From an uncultured Marinobacterium sp. (GTDB lineage: Bacteria > Pseudomonadota > Gammaproteobacteria > Pseudomonadales > Balneatricaceae): 64,000 bases of DNA. The DNA lies in the NCBI GenBank assembly GCA_947501565.1, contig CANMWJ010000009.1, forward strand, positions 1-64,000, given 5' to 3'. The notes under the pieces were generated by a model. It did no database searches and was not told the DNA's origin. It was given only the letters and a program-made list of their open reading frames with translations. Positions 62,737 through 64,000 of this stretch are shown one piece after another (within the stretch, counting starts at the first letter, position 1; every line of letters begins with the position of its first letter). Made by a program: the position numbers and the translations under genes.

Positions 62737-62954
62737 AGCGGGTAAACAACCAGAGCTTAGGGGATTTCTGAAGGGGCGTAATTATGGCGTAAACCCAGTA
62801 CTCCAGCCAGTTGCTCAGCGCGGGAAACGCCGCAAACAAGGTGAATATTTTTCACCAAAAGAGGAAAAATAACTCGCTTTTTTGAGCCCGGATCGATCCC
62901 TAAAATACGCCCAACTTTAAGCACCCACACTTCTGCACACATTTGGTAAACATC

Positions 62955-63137
62955 ATGAACAACGTTGATCAGCAACTCGAACAGATCCTTCGCAACGACC
63001 CAGAACTGCGTCACCAAGTCGCTTTTATTCGCGATATTTGTGAGGCTTCCGGCGTGATCTTCACTGCGATTAAGAAGCTGATCAGCGTACGCCTGCCATT
63101 CCTGGCCCACCCGGCGTACCGCATCGACGCGCACTGA
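62955..63137 (+). CDS. Small protein of unknown function (60 aa)
   Basis: MNNVDQQLEQILRNDPELRH opens an amphipathic helix; a short hydrophobic segment (ASGVIFTAIKKLISVRLPFL) follows and the end is HPAYRIDAH. I do not recognise a family. A good terminator follows at 63160 and the codon use is ordinary for this genome, which supports a real gene. A basic/hydrophobic small protein at the membrane surface is possible. Confidence 0.5.
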   Translation: MNNVDQQLEQILRNDPELRHQVAFIRDICEASGVIFTAIKKLISVRLPFLAHPAYRIDAH

Positions 63138-63159
63138 TTCGCATTCGATGAGCACCAAG

Positions 63160-63197
63160 AAAAAGGCCTGTTATCCATTGGGGTAACAGGCCTTTTT
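63160..63197 (+). terminator. Bidirectional terminator between the 60-aa gene and rsgA
   Basis: AAAAAGGCCTGTTA pairs with TAACAGGCCTTTTT around a 9-10-nt loop. U tracts occur on both strands. It ends the short gene on the plus strand and lies 85 bp after the rsgA stop on the minus strand. Confidence 0.88.
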
Positions 63198-63281
63198 GTT
63201 TTTACGGTGTTTTAAGTCTGAGTCACCGATTCAGACTACATCGATACCTTTCAAAGATTGGCTTAAAAGTGACAATTCCGG

Positions 63282-64000
63282 TCACCCACCACCTTTCTTG
63301 AGCTGGCTGGAATGGCGTTGAACCGTGCGGTAGTAACGCCCCAGATTACGATCCCGTTCACGTTTCTCCGCAAGACTCGCGCTGTTAAACGCCTGCTCAC
63401 GCATCAGCTTGAGGTAGTTGATCAAACGCCGTTCATCCAACTGCCCCGCCTCGATTGCAGCACGCACGGCACAACCCGGTTCCGCCTGATGCTGACAATC
63501 CCCGTAACGGCAACTTTCCGCCAGCTCGCCGATATCCGCAAAGGTCTGTTCAATACCCTGCTCACAATCCGCCAGCTGCAGCTCACGCATTCCGGGCGTA
63601 TCCAGCAGGATGCTGCCTGTTGACGTGAAGTGCATCGAACGAGCGGTAGTGGTATGTCGACCTTTACTGTCCGCTTCACGAATAGCGCCGGTCTGTGCAG
63701 AAACCTGCCCAAGCAAGGTATTCACCAGCGTTGACTTGCCCACGCCGGATGAGCCCAAAAGTGCGATGGTTTTACCCATCCGGCACCAGGGCCCCAGCCT
63801 GTTAATACAATCACTATCAAGCGCATTGACCGCTTCAACCATCAGCAGCGGATCAATCGCCTGCACCTGCTGCACATAGTTTTGCGGCTCTTCACAGAGA
63901 TCAGATTTGGTAAGTATCACAACCGCTTCGGCACCGGCGTCTTTCACCAGAGCCAGATAACGTTCGATACGGTTCAGGTTGAAGTTACTGTTCAGCGAAC
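63282..64000 (-). CDS. rsgA: Ribosome-biogenesis GTPase RsgA (partial, runs off the window)
   Basis: The C-terminal 239 residues of a circularly permuted GTPase that helps mature the 30S subunit. The G-motifs occur in the permuted order TKSDL (G4), then GSSGVGKSTLVN (G1), then DTPG (G3). The C-terminal zinc motif is CRYGDC..H....GC (Cys-x5-Cys-x-His-x5-Cys). The N-terminal OB-fold lies beyond 64000. The frame is open up to the window edge, so the start is not visible. Identity is secure. Confidence 0.93.
   Translation of the reverse strand, partial: SLNSNFNLNRIERYLALVKDAGAEAVVILTKSDLCEEPQNYVQQVQAIDPLLMVEAVNALDSDCINRLGPWCRMGKTIALLGSSGVGKSTLVNTLLGQVSAQTGAIREADSKGRHTTTARSMHFTSTGSILLDTPGMRELQLADCEQGIEQTFADIGELAESCRYGDCQHQAEPGCAVRAAIEAGQLDERRLINYLKLMREQAFNSASLAEKRERDRNLGRYYRTVQRHSSQLKKGGG

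Overview
The window is chromosomal DNA of a gammaproteobacterium, most likely a marine Oceanospirillales-type organism (Marinobacterium/Neptunomonas/Amphritea-like; the genus is a guess from protein flavour and gene content). It is moderately GC-rich and densely coded on both strands. I see no rRNA, tRNA, CRISPR array, prophage or complete insertion sequence. Several genes start with TTG behind good Shine-Dalgarno (SD) sequences.

Layout. 0-9.5 kb: a YeiH-type exporter, a MepM-like endopeptidase, a chemoreceptor, thiC without a visible TPP riboswitch, and small conserved proteins. 9.9-18.7 kb: unknown proteins, a His-rich/HupE-like/DUF6488 set that looks metal-related, a diguanylate cyclase coupled to a periplasmic molybdopterin-fold-like protein, an operon of DUF6765, FkbM methyltransferase and SGNH hydrolase, and a LysE exporter broken by one amber codon. 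19-28 kb: a semialdehyde dehydrogenase, soeABC (cytoplasmic sulfite oxidation) with a 140-bp palindromic element at the end of soeB, and an SLC5 transporter with a STAC-like/coiled-coil tail but no kinase. 28-35 kb: a eukaryotic-type HisA, RhlE, a PAS-GGDEF-EAL protein, TrmK and a CPA1 antiporter.

35.4-39.5 kb is the most unusual part. Three minus-strand genes are each followed by an attC-like imperfect palindrome, two of the stop codons lie inside the attC core, and a fourth GTTAGGC core precedes the first gene. This is an integron cassette cluster with no integrase in view (CALIN-like). Its first cassette encodes a large SEC-C protein with a D-x12-QxK nuclease-like signature, whose N-terminus is frameshifted at a pentanucleotide repeat.

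39.8-64 kb: ChrA, RarD, a D-amino-acid set (RidA, DadA-like dehydrogenase, Asp/Glu racemase) divergent from a tctBAC tripartite carboxylate transporter and LysR gene, with a 22-bp perfect palindrome between them; a LysR-controlled aminotransferase plus BKACE pair suggesting beta-amino-acid breakdown; ChrR-like cupin, ABM monooxygenase, haloacid dehalogenase, Bcr/CflA exporter, WrbA-like flavoprotein with divergent LysR, a MerR operon with a 19-bp-spaced promoter, a LysE exporter, and the 3' part of rsgA.

About 19 copies of a short REP-like palindrome (GTAGGTTGG...CCAACA) sit in nearly all the larger intergenic gaps, often as inverted pairs. No RAYT transposase is in the window.
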